Below, one piece after another: positions 39,803 through 48,456 of a stretch of DNA of 64,000 nt. Under the pieces are notes generated by a model. That model saw only the letters and a list, made by a program, of their open reading frames with translations. It did no database searches and had not been told where the DNA came from. Numbering within the stretch: position 1 is the first letter of the stretch; each line of letters begins with the position of its first letter. Origin of the DNA: Desertimonas sp963732335 (GTDB lineage: Bacteria; Actinomycetota; Acidimicrobiia; Acidimicrobiales; Ilumatobacteraceae). Location of the stretch: assembly GCA_963732335.1 (NCBI GenBank), contig CAVSZO010000035.1, positions 1 through 64,000 of the forward strand, in the 5' to 3' direction. Made by a program: the position numbers and the translations under genes.

Positions 39803-42441
39803 GTGAGCGCGACCGCCGAGACCACCCGGGTTGAGTTCACGCTCAACGGCGCCGCCGGTGTCGGTGCGCGCCGACCACCCGCACCTCCTCGCCGCCCTGC
39901 GCGAGGAGCTCGACGTGACGTCGGCGAAGGACGGCTGCTCGCCGTCGGGGCAGTGCGGCTGCTGCACGGTGCTCGTCGACGGCAAGGCGATCGTCAGCTG
40001 CACACAGTCGCTCGACAAGGTCGCCGGCCGAGACGTCACGACGCTGGAGGGCCTCGACGACGCCGAGCGTGATCGGTACGCCAGCGCCTTCGCCGCCTGC
40101 GGCGGCCTGCAGTGTGGCTTCTGCATCCCCGGCATCGTGATGCGCGCCAAGTCGCAGGTCGACAAGAAGGGCGCCGATCTCGACCGCCACGGCATGGCGC
40201 CCCATCTCGGCGCCCACCTGTGCCGCTGCACGGGATACGTCAAGATCCTCGACGCCATCGAGTCGGTGGCCAAGGGCAAGACGTTCGAGGTCGCCCTCGG
40301 CGGTCGAGTCGGCGAGGCCGGCGCCAAGTACGAGGCGGAGCAGCTGACGCTCGGCGATCGCGGCTACATCGACGATCTCCGCGTCCCCGGGATGCTCCAC
40401 GCCGCCCTGCACTTCACGGCCCACGCCCGTGCCGACGTCGTCGCCATCGACACCGCTCGAGCAGCGGCTGCCGACGGAGTCGTCGCCGTGTTCACCGCCG
40501 CCGACATCCCCGGCGAGCTGCGCGTCGGGATCATCCACAAGGACTGGCCGGTGATGATCCCCGTCGGTGGGCGCACGTCGTTCGCCGGCGACGTGCTCGC
40601 CGTCGTCGTCGCCGAGACCCGCCAGCAGGCGCGGGCGGCGGCCGAGCTGGTCGACGTCGAGTACGACGTCCTGCCGCCGGTCACCGATCCACTGGCGGCG
40701 ATCGCCGCCGACGCGCCGCTCGCGGTGTGGGGCACCGACAGCAACGTCCTGTCGGTGAGCGCCTACGCCCGTGGTGACGTCGACGCCGCCCTGGCGGCGA
40801 GCGCCCACACCGTCCACGAGGTGTTCCAGACCCAACGCATCGAGCACGCCTTCCTCGAGCCGGAGTCGACGCTCGCCGTGCCGGACCCGGTCGCCGGAAC
40901 GATGCACGTCTACTCGGGCGGGCAGGGGGTGTGGGACGACCGCGACGACATCTGCCGCGTCCTCGACGTCGCCACCGACCGGGTCGTCGTCGAGCTGGTG
41001 TCCAACGGCGGCGCCTTCGGCGGCAAGGAGGACATGAGCAACCAGGCCCAGACGGCGCTCGCCGCCTGGCTGCTCGGGCGCCCGGTGAAGTGCACGCTGT
41101 CGCGGGAGGAGAGCTTCCGCCTGCACCCCAAGCGCCACCCGATCCGCCTCGAGTACTGGGCCGGGTGCGACGACGACGGCAGGCTCACCGCCGTCCGTGT
41201 CCGCGCCGTCGGCGACTCCGGTGCCTACGCGTCCGTGGGGATGAAGGTGCTCGAGCGCGCCGCCGGTCACGCCACCGGCCCGTACCACGTGCCCGCCGTC
41301 GACGTCGAGTCGATCGCCGCCCGCACGAACAACCTCGTGTGCGGCGCATTCCGGGGCTTCGGCGCCAACCAGGCGCAGTTCGCCATGGACGGCGTCCTCG
41401 ACCGCCTCGCCGGTGCGGTCGGCATCAGCGGCTGGGAGATCCGCAAGCGCAACGTCATCCGGCCCGGTGCGTTGTGGGGACCCGGGCAGGTGATGGACGA
41501 CGGCGCCGCCGGGGCCGAGGCGTGCCTCGACGCGATCAAGCCGGCGTACGACGAGGCGATCGCCGCCGGCAAGGCGGTCGGGCTCGGCCTCGGGCTGAAG
41601 AACTCCGGCCTCGGCAACGGATTCCGCGAGGTCTCCGGAGCGGTCGTGCGCTTCCGCGGCGAACCCGACTCCGCCGGCCGCGACGTGGAGGTCCGCCACG
41701 GCTGGACGGAGATGGGCCAGGGCGTCCACACCGTCGCCCTCCAGGTCGCCGCCGAGGAGCTCGACCATCGACCCGCGCCGCATCGAGGTCATCGTCGACA
41801 CGACCCGCCAGCTCGGGTTCGGTCAGACCACCGGCTCGCGGGGGACGCTGATGGCCGCCGGCGCCGTGCAGCAGGCGTGCGCCGCAGCCCGTGCCGCCGG
41901 CTGCCAGCGCGACGTCGACTACCACGGCGAGCACGTCGTCGACTGGACCGCCAAGCTCGGCGATCCGGAGCATCCCAACCCGACGATTCACGCGGCCTTC
42001 GGCTACGCCGCCCAGCTCGTCGTCATCGACCGCGACACCGCCAAGGTCGAGCAGGTCGTCGCCATCCACGACGTCGGTCGGGCGGTCAACCCGCAGCTGT
42101 GCGCCGGGCAGATCGAAGGCAGCGTGCACATGGGCCTCGGCTACGCCCTCAGCGAGGACTTCCCGACCGACCCTGAGTCGGGGTTCCCGACGTTCTCGAC
42201 CCTGCGGCAGCTCGGCATCCTGCGAGCGAAGGACGTCCCCGAGATCGAGGTCCAGCTCGTCGAGGTTCCCCAGCCCCGGTCGCCGTTCGGCATCAAGGGT
42301 GTCGGCGAGATCGGCCTCGTTCCCACGGCGCCGGCCGTCGCCGCCGCCCTCCACGACCTCGACGGGGTGTGGCGAGCGAGCCTGCCGATGCGCGCTTCAG
42401 GCGGCGATGAAGCCGCCGAGCACCTCGCTGGTCCGTCGTAA
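39803..42441 (+). CDS. Xanthine dehydrogenase family molybdoenzyme with fused [2Fe-2S] domain (two or more frameshifts)
   Basis: Cytosolic molybdenum hydroxylase. GTG 39803. The N-terminal iron-sulfur part reads LLAALREELDVTSAKDGCSP and SGQCGCCTVLVDGKAIVSCT, then GGLQCGFCIPGIVMRAK and HLCRCTGYVKILDAIES, giving all eight Cys ligands. The Mo-binding large subunit follows in the same polypeptide: YIDDLRVPGMLHAALHFTAH, GNGAFGG-like VSNGGAFGGKEDMSNQAQTA, VCGAFRGFGANQAQFAMDGV (substrate pocket), GWTEMGQGVHTVALQVAAEE. After a frameshift near 41765 it has AIHDVGRAVNPQLCAGQIEG and FGIKGVGEIGLVPTAPA with the catalytic Glu. This fused arrangement matches the selenium-dependent xanthine dehydrogenase family. 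An FAD subunit is not present nearby. About 875 residues. Confidence 0.87.
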
Positions 42442-43704
42442 CGACGTCTCCAGCTGGGTGCGCAGCTCCGCCGGGAGGGCGGGGTCGGCGAGCGACCGCT
42501 GCACGAGGTGGACGTTCCAGCCGTTGAGCCGGTCGACCCAGGTCGGGTGGATGACCGGCTGGCCGACGACCGCCGTGCCGTCGGCGGCCTTGGTGATGTC
42601 GACGACGGCGATGGCGCCGTCCTGACACGCCGCCGGCCAGCGGGCGGCGGTGGGCAGGTTGGAGATCATGTTGCCGAGGCCGAAGATCACCCACACGCCG
42701 TTGATCTGCTCGATCGGCTGCAGCACGTGGGCGTGGTGGCCGACGATGAGGTCGACGACGCCCGACGCCGTGATCTCCTCGGCGACGGCACGCTGCTGCG
42801 GAGTGACCGCCCGTTGGCCTTCGATGCCCCAGTGCATGCTGACGACCACGACCTCGGCGCCGAGCTGACGGGCCTGCGTCGCGTCGGCGATGATCCGCCC
42901 CGGGTCGATCAACGCCGAACGCCACTCCTCGCCGGCGGGTAGGACGAGGCCGTTGTAGCCGAACGTGTACGAGAGGTGGGCGACCCGGAATCCGTCGGCA
43001 ACGAACACCTGCGGGGCGATCTCGGCAGGCGTGCGCGCCATCCCCGACTGACCGAGGCCGTGGGCTTCGAGGACGCTGACGGTGCGGTCGATCCCGGCGG
43101 CGCCACGGTCGGCGCTGTGGTTGCTGGCCGTCGAGCAGCGGTCGAACCCGGCGTGTGGCGATCGCCGCGACGACCTCGGGCGGCACCCCGTACAGCGGGA
43201 AGGTCGTGTACTTGCCGTCGGGGGCGATCGGCGTCTCCAGGTGGCACACGCCGACGTCGGCGGCGGCGACGACCGGTTGCAGGCGGGCGAGCATCGGCGT
43301 GAAGTCCATGCCCGCAACGCCGGGGTTGGCGGTGGCGAAGTTGTGGGCGGCCTGGCGCCACAACGGGCTGTGCCACAGGGCGTCGCCGGTGAACGCCATG
43401 CTCAAGCGTTCCGTCTCCGGTCGATGGACACGTTCACGGCGGTCGTCGACGTCGCGTGTGGCTGCCGTGGTCGACGTTGTGCCATGGTCGTCGATGTCGA
43501 CTCGGGTGCGCTCGTCGACGTCGTCGTCGTTGATGTCGCCGCGGCGACGGTTGCGTGAGCGGCTACGGGCGGGCTGGCGTCGGTCGCGGTAGCACATCCG
43601 GCAAGACACAACGCCGCCAGCGCAGCGGGGGGAGCCGCGAGCGCACGGCGGCAAAGTCTGTTGCGCCGGGGTGCGCTGGTGGTGGATGCTCGACCGATGG
43701 GCAC
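42397..43704 (-). CDS. CapA-family lipoprotein, metallophosphatase-like (frameshifted)
   Basis: ATG 43704. Lipoprotein signal with lipobox LAALCLAGC (Cys about residue 38), then a Ser/Thr linker. After a frameshift near 43400 the PGA_cap domain begins: MAFTGDALWHSPLWRQAAHN, VCHLETPIAPDGKYTTFPLY. After another near 43145: STASNHSADRGAAGIDRTVS, LSYTFGYNGLVLPAGEEWRS, VVVSMHWGIEGQRAVTPQQR, LIVGHHAHVLQPIEQINGVW and VIFGLGNMISNLP. The HxH and NH metal-ligand motifs are those of CapA/PgsA proteins, which take part in poly-gamma-glutamate or cell-envelope processes. The 3' end overlaps the convergent molybdoenzyme gene by 45 bases. Confidence 0.85.
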
Positions 43705-44719
43705 GGTGACCGGCGGCCTGGTCTGCTCGCACCATCACCTCTACTCGACGCTCGCCCGCGGCATGCCGCCGCCACCGAAGGTGCCGACCAACTTCAGCGA
43801 GATCCTCGAGCAGATCTGGTGGCGGCTCGACGCCGCCCTCGACCTCGACATGCTGCGCGCCTCGGCGCGTCTCGGGGCGGTCGAGGCGCTGCTGTGCGGC
43901 ACGACCGGGATCGTCGATCACCACGAGAGCCCCAACGCCATCGAAGGCAGCCTCGACGTGATCGCCGAGGCGTGCGCCGAGGTCGGCGTGCGTGTCGTGT
44001 GCGCCTACGGGGTGACCGACCGCCACGGCGCCGAGGGAGCACGGCGCGGTCTCGCCGAGAACGAGCGCTTCCTGCGCGCCGGTGGCCGCGGCCTGGTTGG
44101 AGTCCACGCCGCGTTCACGTGCACCGACGAGACGTTGGAAGCGGCTGCGGGGCTGGCCGCCGACCTGGGCGTCGGCGTGCACATCCACGTCGCCGAGGGG
44201 CCGGCCGACGTCGACGCCGGAGCCCGCTTGGAGCGGCTCGCTGCCGACGACTGGCTGCTCGTCCACTGCGTGCTGCTCGACCGCGCGTTGCCGGGGACGA
44301 TCGCCCACAACCCGCGGAGCAACATGAACAACGCCGTCGGCTACGGGCGCCCGGCGCGGCGACGCAACGACGTCGTGCTCGGCACGGACGGCATCGGCGC
44401 CGACATGCTCGAGGAGTTCCGCCTGGCCTACGTCGCCCACCGCGCCGACGACGTGCTCGCCGTGCCGGACACGGCGTGGAGCTGGGTGACCAACGGCTAC
44501 CGGTTCCTGCCCGAGTGCGCCGACGACCGGGTGACGTGGACCTACGACCACGTCGACTCGCCGTGGCACGTGGCGTTCACGCCGGGGATCCGCGCCACGG
44601 ATGTCGTCAGCGGCACGGGCGAGGTGCTCGTGGCCGGCGGTCAGCCGACCCGCGTCGACCTCGCCGAGGTCCGCGCCCACGCCGCCGAGCAAGCCCAGCG
44701 GTTGTTCGCCCGGCTCTGA
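43661..44719 (+). CDS. Amidohydrolase, SsnA/chlorohydrolase-like (purine or related deaminase)
   Basis: Zinc-dependent amidohydrolase of the guanine deaminase/TrzN group. It begins abruptly: GLVCSHHHLYSTLARGMPPP holds the HxH metal pair (with a preceding His) only about 20 residues in, where related enzymes have about 60. Then GTTGIVDHHESPNAIEGSLD, VGVHAAFTCTDETLEAAAGL, GVGVHIHVAEGPADVDAGAR, LVHCVLLDRALPGTIAHNPR, SNMNNAVGYG and VLGTDGIGADMLEEFRLAYV, giving the metal-binding His and Asp. The missing beta-sandwich N-terminus could be a real loss or a frameshift. Start uncertain: TTG 43661 or ATG 43697. It lies next to a xanthine-dehydrogenase-like enzyme, as ssnA does in other genomes, which suggests purine breakdown. 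Confidence 0.82.
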   Translation: MRRGALVVDARPMGTVTGGLVCSHHHLYSTLARGMPPPPKVPTNFSEILEQIWWRLDAALDLDMLRASARLGAVEALLCGTTGIVDHHESPNAIEGSLDVIAEACAEVGVRVVCAYGVTDRHGAEGARRGLAENERFLRAGGRGLVGVHAAFTCTDETLEAAAGLAADLGVGVHIHVAEGPADVDAGARLERLAADDWLLVHCVLLDRALPGTIAHNPRSNMNNAVGYGRPARRRNDVVLGTDGIGADMLEEFRLAYVAHRADDVLAVPDTAWSWVTNGYRFLPECADDRVTWTYDHVDSPWHVAFTPGIRATDVVSGTGEVLVAGGQPTRVDLAEVRAHAAEQAQRLFARL

Positions 44720-44721
44720 CG

Positions 44722-44769
44722 ACCGATGGGTGTTTTCATGACCGTTCCGTCATCGAAACACCCATCGGT
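44722..44769. repeat. Intergenic palindrome, family 1, copy B (probable bidirectional terminator)
   Basis: Fourteen-base perfect arms ACCGATGGGTGTTT and AAACACCCATCGGT, with an inner ATGAC/GTCAT pair and a CGTTCC loop. It lies between convergent genes, three bases after one stop and twelve before the other. Arms and centre match 14087-14134. Confidence 0.75.
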
Positions 44770-44780
44770 TGAGCTCTCGA

Positions 44781-45171
44781 TCAGCCGCCGAGCTCGTCGG
44801 TGGTGAACACTTCCTCGCCGTCGACGGTCGCCGTCCACTCACCTTCGAGCTCGATGATCGAGGCGCCGGGCAGCTCGGACGTGACACCGGTGAGCACGGC
44901 TTCGCCGCCGTCGGTGGTCGTGCCGGTGCACTCGACATTGACGGCCGTGCGGCCGCCCTCGCCGATCGTTGCCGTACAGGTCAGCCCGTCGTCGTCGATC
45001 TCGTGGCCGGCGCTGTCGAAGTGCTCGGCGCCTTGCAGCGCGGCGAAGTTGCGCACCGCCAGCTCAGTGGCTTCGTCGAGGACCTCGTCGCGGTCTTCGT
45101 CGGAACAGGCGCCGAGTCCGACGACAGCGGCAATGGCAGCGAGCGGGCAGGAGGGCACGAGTCCGGGTCAT
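44781..45171 (-). CDS. Small predicted lipoprotein, DUF4333-like (frameshift at the N-terminus)
   Basis: The clear part reads LAAIAAVVGLGACSDEDRDE, a lipoprotein signal with its Cys. A helical segment follows (VLDEATELAVRNFAALQGAE), then a beta-rich domain (DGLTCTATIGEGGRTAVNVE, CTGTTTDGGEAVLTGVTSEL) ending EGEWTATVDGEEVFTTDELG. Two Cys in the mature domain could form a disulfide. The probable start is ATG 45171 (MTRTRALL), joined by a frameshift near 45150; an in-frame ATG exists at 45158. It resembles mycobacterial DUF4333 lipoproteins in size and Cys pattern, but the assignment is tentative. Role unknown. Confidence 0.65.
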
Positions 45172-45202
45172 CACGGCCTGTCTATCGTGCGATGCTGAAC
45201 CG

Positions 45203-46213
45203 ATGGCGAGCAACTCCTATCCGGTCGCGTTGTACCTGCAGGATGCCCACCCGATCCGTGAGGGTGTCGAGTACGTCCGCCAGGCCGAGGCGGCCGGCTT
45301 CAGCGCCGTGTGGCAGGCGGACAGCCGGCTGGTGCGCGACGCCGTCGTCCCGATGGCAGCGTTCGCCGCCGCCACCGAGCGGATCAAGGTCGGTTCCGGC
45401 GTCGTCGACATCTGGACGCGCAACACCGCCCGTCTCGCCAGCACGTTCTCGACGCTCGACGACCTCGCTCCCGGGCGGATCCTCTGCGGCCTGGGCGCGT
45501 GGTGGGATCCGCTGGCCACCAAGGTCGGCATCGAACGGGGCCGGCCGCTGACCGTGATGCGTGAGGTCGTCGCCGCCATGCGCGGCCTGCTCGGCAACCA
45601 GCAGGTGACGATCGAGGGCACGCGCGTCCGTCTCGACGGCGTCGAGCTCGACTACGTGTACCAGCCGCGCCGGCCCAAGGACGTACCGATCTACATCGGC
45701 GCCACGGGGATGCAGATGATGGAGCTGGCCGGAGAGATCGCCGACGGCGTCGTGCTCAACTACCTCGTCGACCCGGCCTACAACGTCCAGGCGATGGAGG
45801 CTCTCGGCCGCGGGGCGGCGAAGGCCGGGCGCAGCGTCGACGACGTCGATCGGCCGCAGCTCGTGGTGTGCAGCGTCGACGCCGACCGTCAAGCCGCCCT
45901 CGACGCCGCCCGACTGATGGTCACCCAGTACCTCGGCCAGCAGCCGCACATCATGAAGGCTTCTGGCGTACCGCAGGAGCTGCTCGACGAGATCGCTACC
46001 GTTCTGACATGGCCGGCCACCCACGAGCAGGTCGTCGCGGCGAGCCGCCTCGTTCCCGACGACGTCGTGCAGCGGTGCACGGCGTCGGGTTCGCCGGCCG
46101 AGGTCGTCGCCAAGGTCGACGAATACGTCACCAACGGTTGCACCTGCCCGATCCTGTACCCCCTCGGTCCCGACGTCGGGTTGATGATCGAGACATTCGC
46201 CCGCCACCAATAA
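45203..46213 (+). CDS. LLM-class F420-dependent oxidoreductase, methylenetetrahydromethanopterin-reductase-like
   Basis: Intact 336-residue bacterial luciferase-fold enzyme. ATG 45203: SYPVALYLQDAHPIREGVEY, then AAGFSAVWQADSRLVRDAVV, ATERIKVGSGVVDIWTRNTA, RLASTFSTLDDLAPGRILCG with LGAWWDPLATKVGIERGRPL, and DVPIYIGATGMQMMELAGEI followed by ADGVVLNYLV. These are the conserved TIM-barrel strands and cofactor loops of the Mer/Fgd group, known in actinobacteria to use F420. It lies 19 bases upstream of the osmoprotectant ATPase gene and may share its transcript. Substrate unknown. Confidence 0.88.
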   Translation: MASNSYPVALYLQDAHPIREGVEYVRQAEAAGFSAVWQADSRLVRDAVVPMAAFAAATERIKVGSGVVDIWTRNTARLASTFSTLDDLAPGRILCGLGAWWDPLATKVGIERGRPLTVMREVVAAMRGLLGNQQVTIEGTRVRLDGVELDYVYQPRRPKDVPIYIGATGMQMMELAGEIADGVVLNYLVDPAYNVQAMEALGRGAAKAGRSVDDVDRPQLVVCSVDADRQAALDAARLMVTQYLGQQPHIMKASGVPQELLDEIATVLTWPATHEQVVAASRLVPDDVVQRCTASGSPAEVVAKVDEYVTNGCTCPILYPLGPDVGLMIETFARHQ

Positions 46214-46232
46214 GCGCCGGCGGGGCCGTGCG

Positions 46233-47017
46233 ATGATCGAGATCGATCACGTCACCAAGCGCTTCGGCGGCGTGCTGGCCGTCGACGACCTGTCGCTCAC
46301 CGTCGATGAGGGCGAGGTCGTCGTCCTCCTGGGCAGCTCCGGTTGTGGCAAGACGACGACGCTGCGGATGATCAACCGCCTCGTCGAGCCGACGTCGGGC
46401 ACGATCCGCATCGCCGGGCGCGACGTGCTGACGATGCCCGGTCACCAGCTGCGCCGCGGCGTCGGCTACGTGATCCAGCAGAGCGGGCTGTTCCCGCACC
46501 GTACGGTGATCGACAACGTGACCACCGTGCCGCGCCTGCTCGGCTGGGACAAGCGGCGTCGCAACGCCCGCGCCGCCGAGCTGCTCGAGGTCGTCGGGCT
46601 CGACGGCTCGCTGGCGACGAAGTATCCGGCCCAGCTGTCCGGTGGCCAGCAGCAGCGCGTCGGCGTCGCCCGCGCCCTGGCAGCCGACCCACCCGTCCTG
46701 CTGATGGACGAGCCGTTCGGCGCCGTCGATCCGATCGTTCGCGCCCAGCTGCAACGTGAGTTCCGCCGGCTCCAGCAGGAGATGGGCAAGACCGTGGTGT
46801 TCGTCACCCACGACGTCGACGAGGCGATCATCCTCGGATCGCGAATCGCCGTGATGCAGACGCCGGGACACATCGCCCAGCTGGCGACGCCCGGCGAGCT
46901 GCTCGCCGCCCCGGCGACGGAGTTCATTCGTCATTCATCGGCCAGCGCGACGTGCTGTACGACAAGTCCGGCCGGCCCACCGGGTACCGGGTCGAGACCC
47001 CGTTCAGCGAGCGATGA
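46233..47017 (+). CDS. Glycine betaine/osmoprotectant ABC transporter ATP-binding protein (frameshift at the C-terminus)
   Basis: ATPase of an OpuC/ProU-type importer. ATG 46233: MIEIDHVTKRFGGVLAVDDL. Walker A LGSSGCGKTTTLRMINRLVE, with the MIN motif typical of osmoprotectant ATPases; Q-loop YVIQQSGLFPHRTVIDNVTT; signature AQLSGGQQQRVGVARALAAD; Walker B VLLMDEPFGAVDPIVRAQLQ; H-loop VVFVTHDVDEAIILGSRIAV. After a frameshift near 46930 it ends FIGQRDVLYDKSGRPTGYRV and TPFSER at the TGA 47015-47017. No CBS domains are present. The stop overlaps the permease ATG (ATGATG), so translation is coupled. Confidence 0.9.
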
Positions 47018-48381
47018 TGTCCGCGCTGTTCGCCGACGTGCCGATCTGGAGCGGGCCGCAGCTCGCCGGCAACTGGGATGTCATCCGCTACTACACGCTC
47101 CAGCACCTGCGTTACACGGTCGTCGCCGTCACGATCGGCACCGCCGTCGCACTCCCGCTGTCGTACCTCGCCCTGCGCCGGCCGGGGATCTATCCAGCGC
47201 TGCTCGTGGCGACGAACGTCGTCTACGCGATTCCCTCGATCGCCCTGTTCGTCGTCCTCGGTCCGTGGCTCGGGTTCACCAACGACAAGCCGATCATCAC
47301 GGCGATGGTGCTGTACACCCTCGTCATCCTCGTCCGCAACATCGTCGAGGCGGTCCGATCCGTCCCCGACGCCGTCGTGCGCGCGGCCGACGGCATGGGG
47401 TACCGGCCGCTCAACCGCTTTGTCACCGTCGAGTTGCCCCTCGCCCTGCCAGGGATCGTCGCCGGACTGCGCTTGGCGACGGTGAGCACGGTCTCGCTGA
47501 TCAGTGTCGGAGCACTCACCGGGCGCGGCGCCCTCGGCCGGCTGTTCTCCGACGGGCGGTCTCGTGGCATCGTCGTCGAGTTGTGGGCCGGGCTGATCGC
47601 CGTGGTCGCCCTGGCCCTCGTGCTCGACGCGCTGATCGTCCTCGCCGGGCGGCTGGCGACGCCGTGGCGTCGCGCCGGACAGGACGAGCACATGAGGACG
47701 ATCATCGACGGCTTCGGCTGGTTGACGACGGCCGACAACTGGACGGGTCGCAACGGCATCGCCGACGCCCTGCGCGAGCACCTGTGGTACTCGCTGCTGG
47801 CGCTCCTCGGCGCCGCTGCGATCGGCCTGCCGGTCGGGCTGGCGATCGGCCACACCGGTCGTGGTCGCTTCCTCGCTGCCAACCTCACCGGCTTGTGGCG
47901 GGCGATCCCGACCGTCGGCGTGGTCGGTCTGCTGTTCACGTGGCGGCCCTTGACGCTGTGGCCCGTGCTCGTCGCCCTGATCATCCTCGCCGTTCCACCG
48001 ATCGTGCTCAACACAGCCGCCGGCATCGACAGCATCCCCGCCGACGTGCGCGACGCGGCGAAGGGTATGGGACTGACCGGGTCGCAGTCGCTGTGGCAGG
48101 TCGAGGTTCCCAACGCCCTGCCGCTGATCATCGCCGGCCTTCGTTCGGCGGCCAATCAGGTGATCGCCACAGCGACGATCGCCGGGTTCGTCGGTCTCGG
48201 CACGCTCGGCGTGTTCATCTTCTCGGGCAGCGGGACGCGACGGTACGAGGTCGTCGCCGGAGCCTCGATCGCCGTGATCGCGCTCGTCCTCGTCGTCGAG
48301 GCGGCGTTCGCCTTCCTGCAGCGGGTCGTGGTCTCGCCGGGGGTACGCGCTCCGAGTGCCAGCCGCTCGCTCGTGCTGTAG
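47014..48381 (+). CDS. Osmoprotectant ABC transporter permease, two permease domains fused
   Basis: Intact 455-residue membrane protein with two complete BPD_transp_1 domains. Domain 1 (residues 20-215): RYYTLQHLRYTVVAVTIGTA, VVYAIPSIALFVVLGPWLGF, EAVRSVPDAVVRAADGMGYR with the EAA-type loop. Domain 2 (about 240-440): LREHLWYSLLALLGAAAIGL, LWRAIPTVGVVGLLFTWRPL, DSIPADVRDAAKGMGLTGSQ. In most OpuC/ProU systems these are separate genes (opuCB and opuCD). Here they share one frame across a hydrophilic linker (PWRRAGQDEH). An internal ATG at 47692 begins the second half, so a separate product by internal initiation is possible. Confidence 0.9.
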   Translation: MMSALFADVPIWSGPQLAGNWDVIRYYTLQHLRYTVVAVTIGTAVALPLSYLALRRPGIYPALLVATNVVYAIPSIALFVVLGPWLGFTNDKPIITAMVLYTLVILVRNIVEAVRSVPDAVVRAADGMGYRPLNRFVTVELPLALPGIVAGLRLATVSTVSLISVGALTGRGALGRLFSDGRSRGIVVELWAGLIAVVALALVLDALIVLAGRLATPWRRAGQDEHMRTIIDGFGWLTTADNWTGRNGIADALREHLWYSLLALLGAAAIGLPVGLAIGHTGRGRFLAANLTGLWRAIPTVGVVGLLFTWRPLTLWPVLVALIILAVPPIVLNTAAGIDSIPADVRDAAKGMGLTGSQSLWQVEVPNALPLIIAGLRSAANQVIATATIAGFVGLGTLGVFIFSGSGTRRYEVVAGASIAVIALVLVVEAAFAFLQRVVVSPGVRAPSASRSLVL

Positions 48382-48456
48382 TGGCGCGTGGCACTGGCAT
48401 CGGGTGCTACCTCGCTGACTATGGTTTGCAGAACTTCACTCGAAGAGAGGTCCGCC

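Noticed and set aside
39843..41801. A 652-residue open frame on the minus strand, opposite the molybdoenzyme
   Set aside because: Its composition (Val/Gly/Asp/Arg/His) is typical of an antisense shadow in GC-rich DNA, with no motif. The plus-strand frame carries all the family signatures.
47014..48381. Possibility that the double permease is a read-through caused by an indel
   Set aside because: Both domains and the linker are in the same frame with normal codon use, and no displaced stop codon is visible. A real fusion is the simpler reading, though a polished sequence should confirm it.
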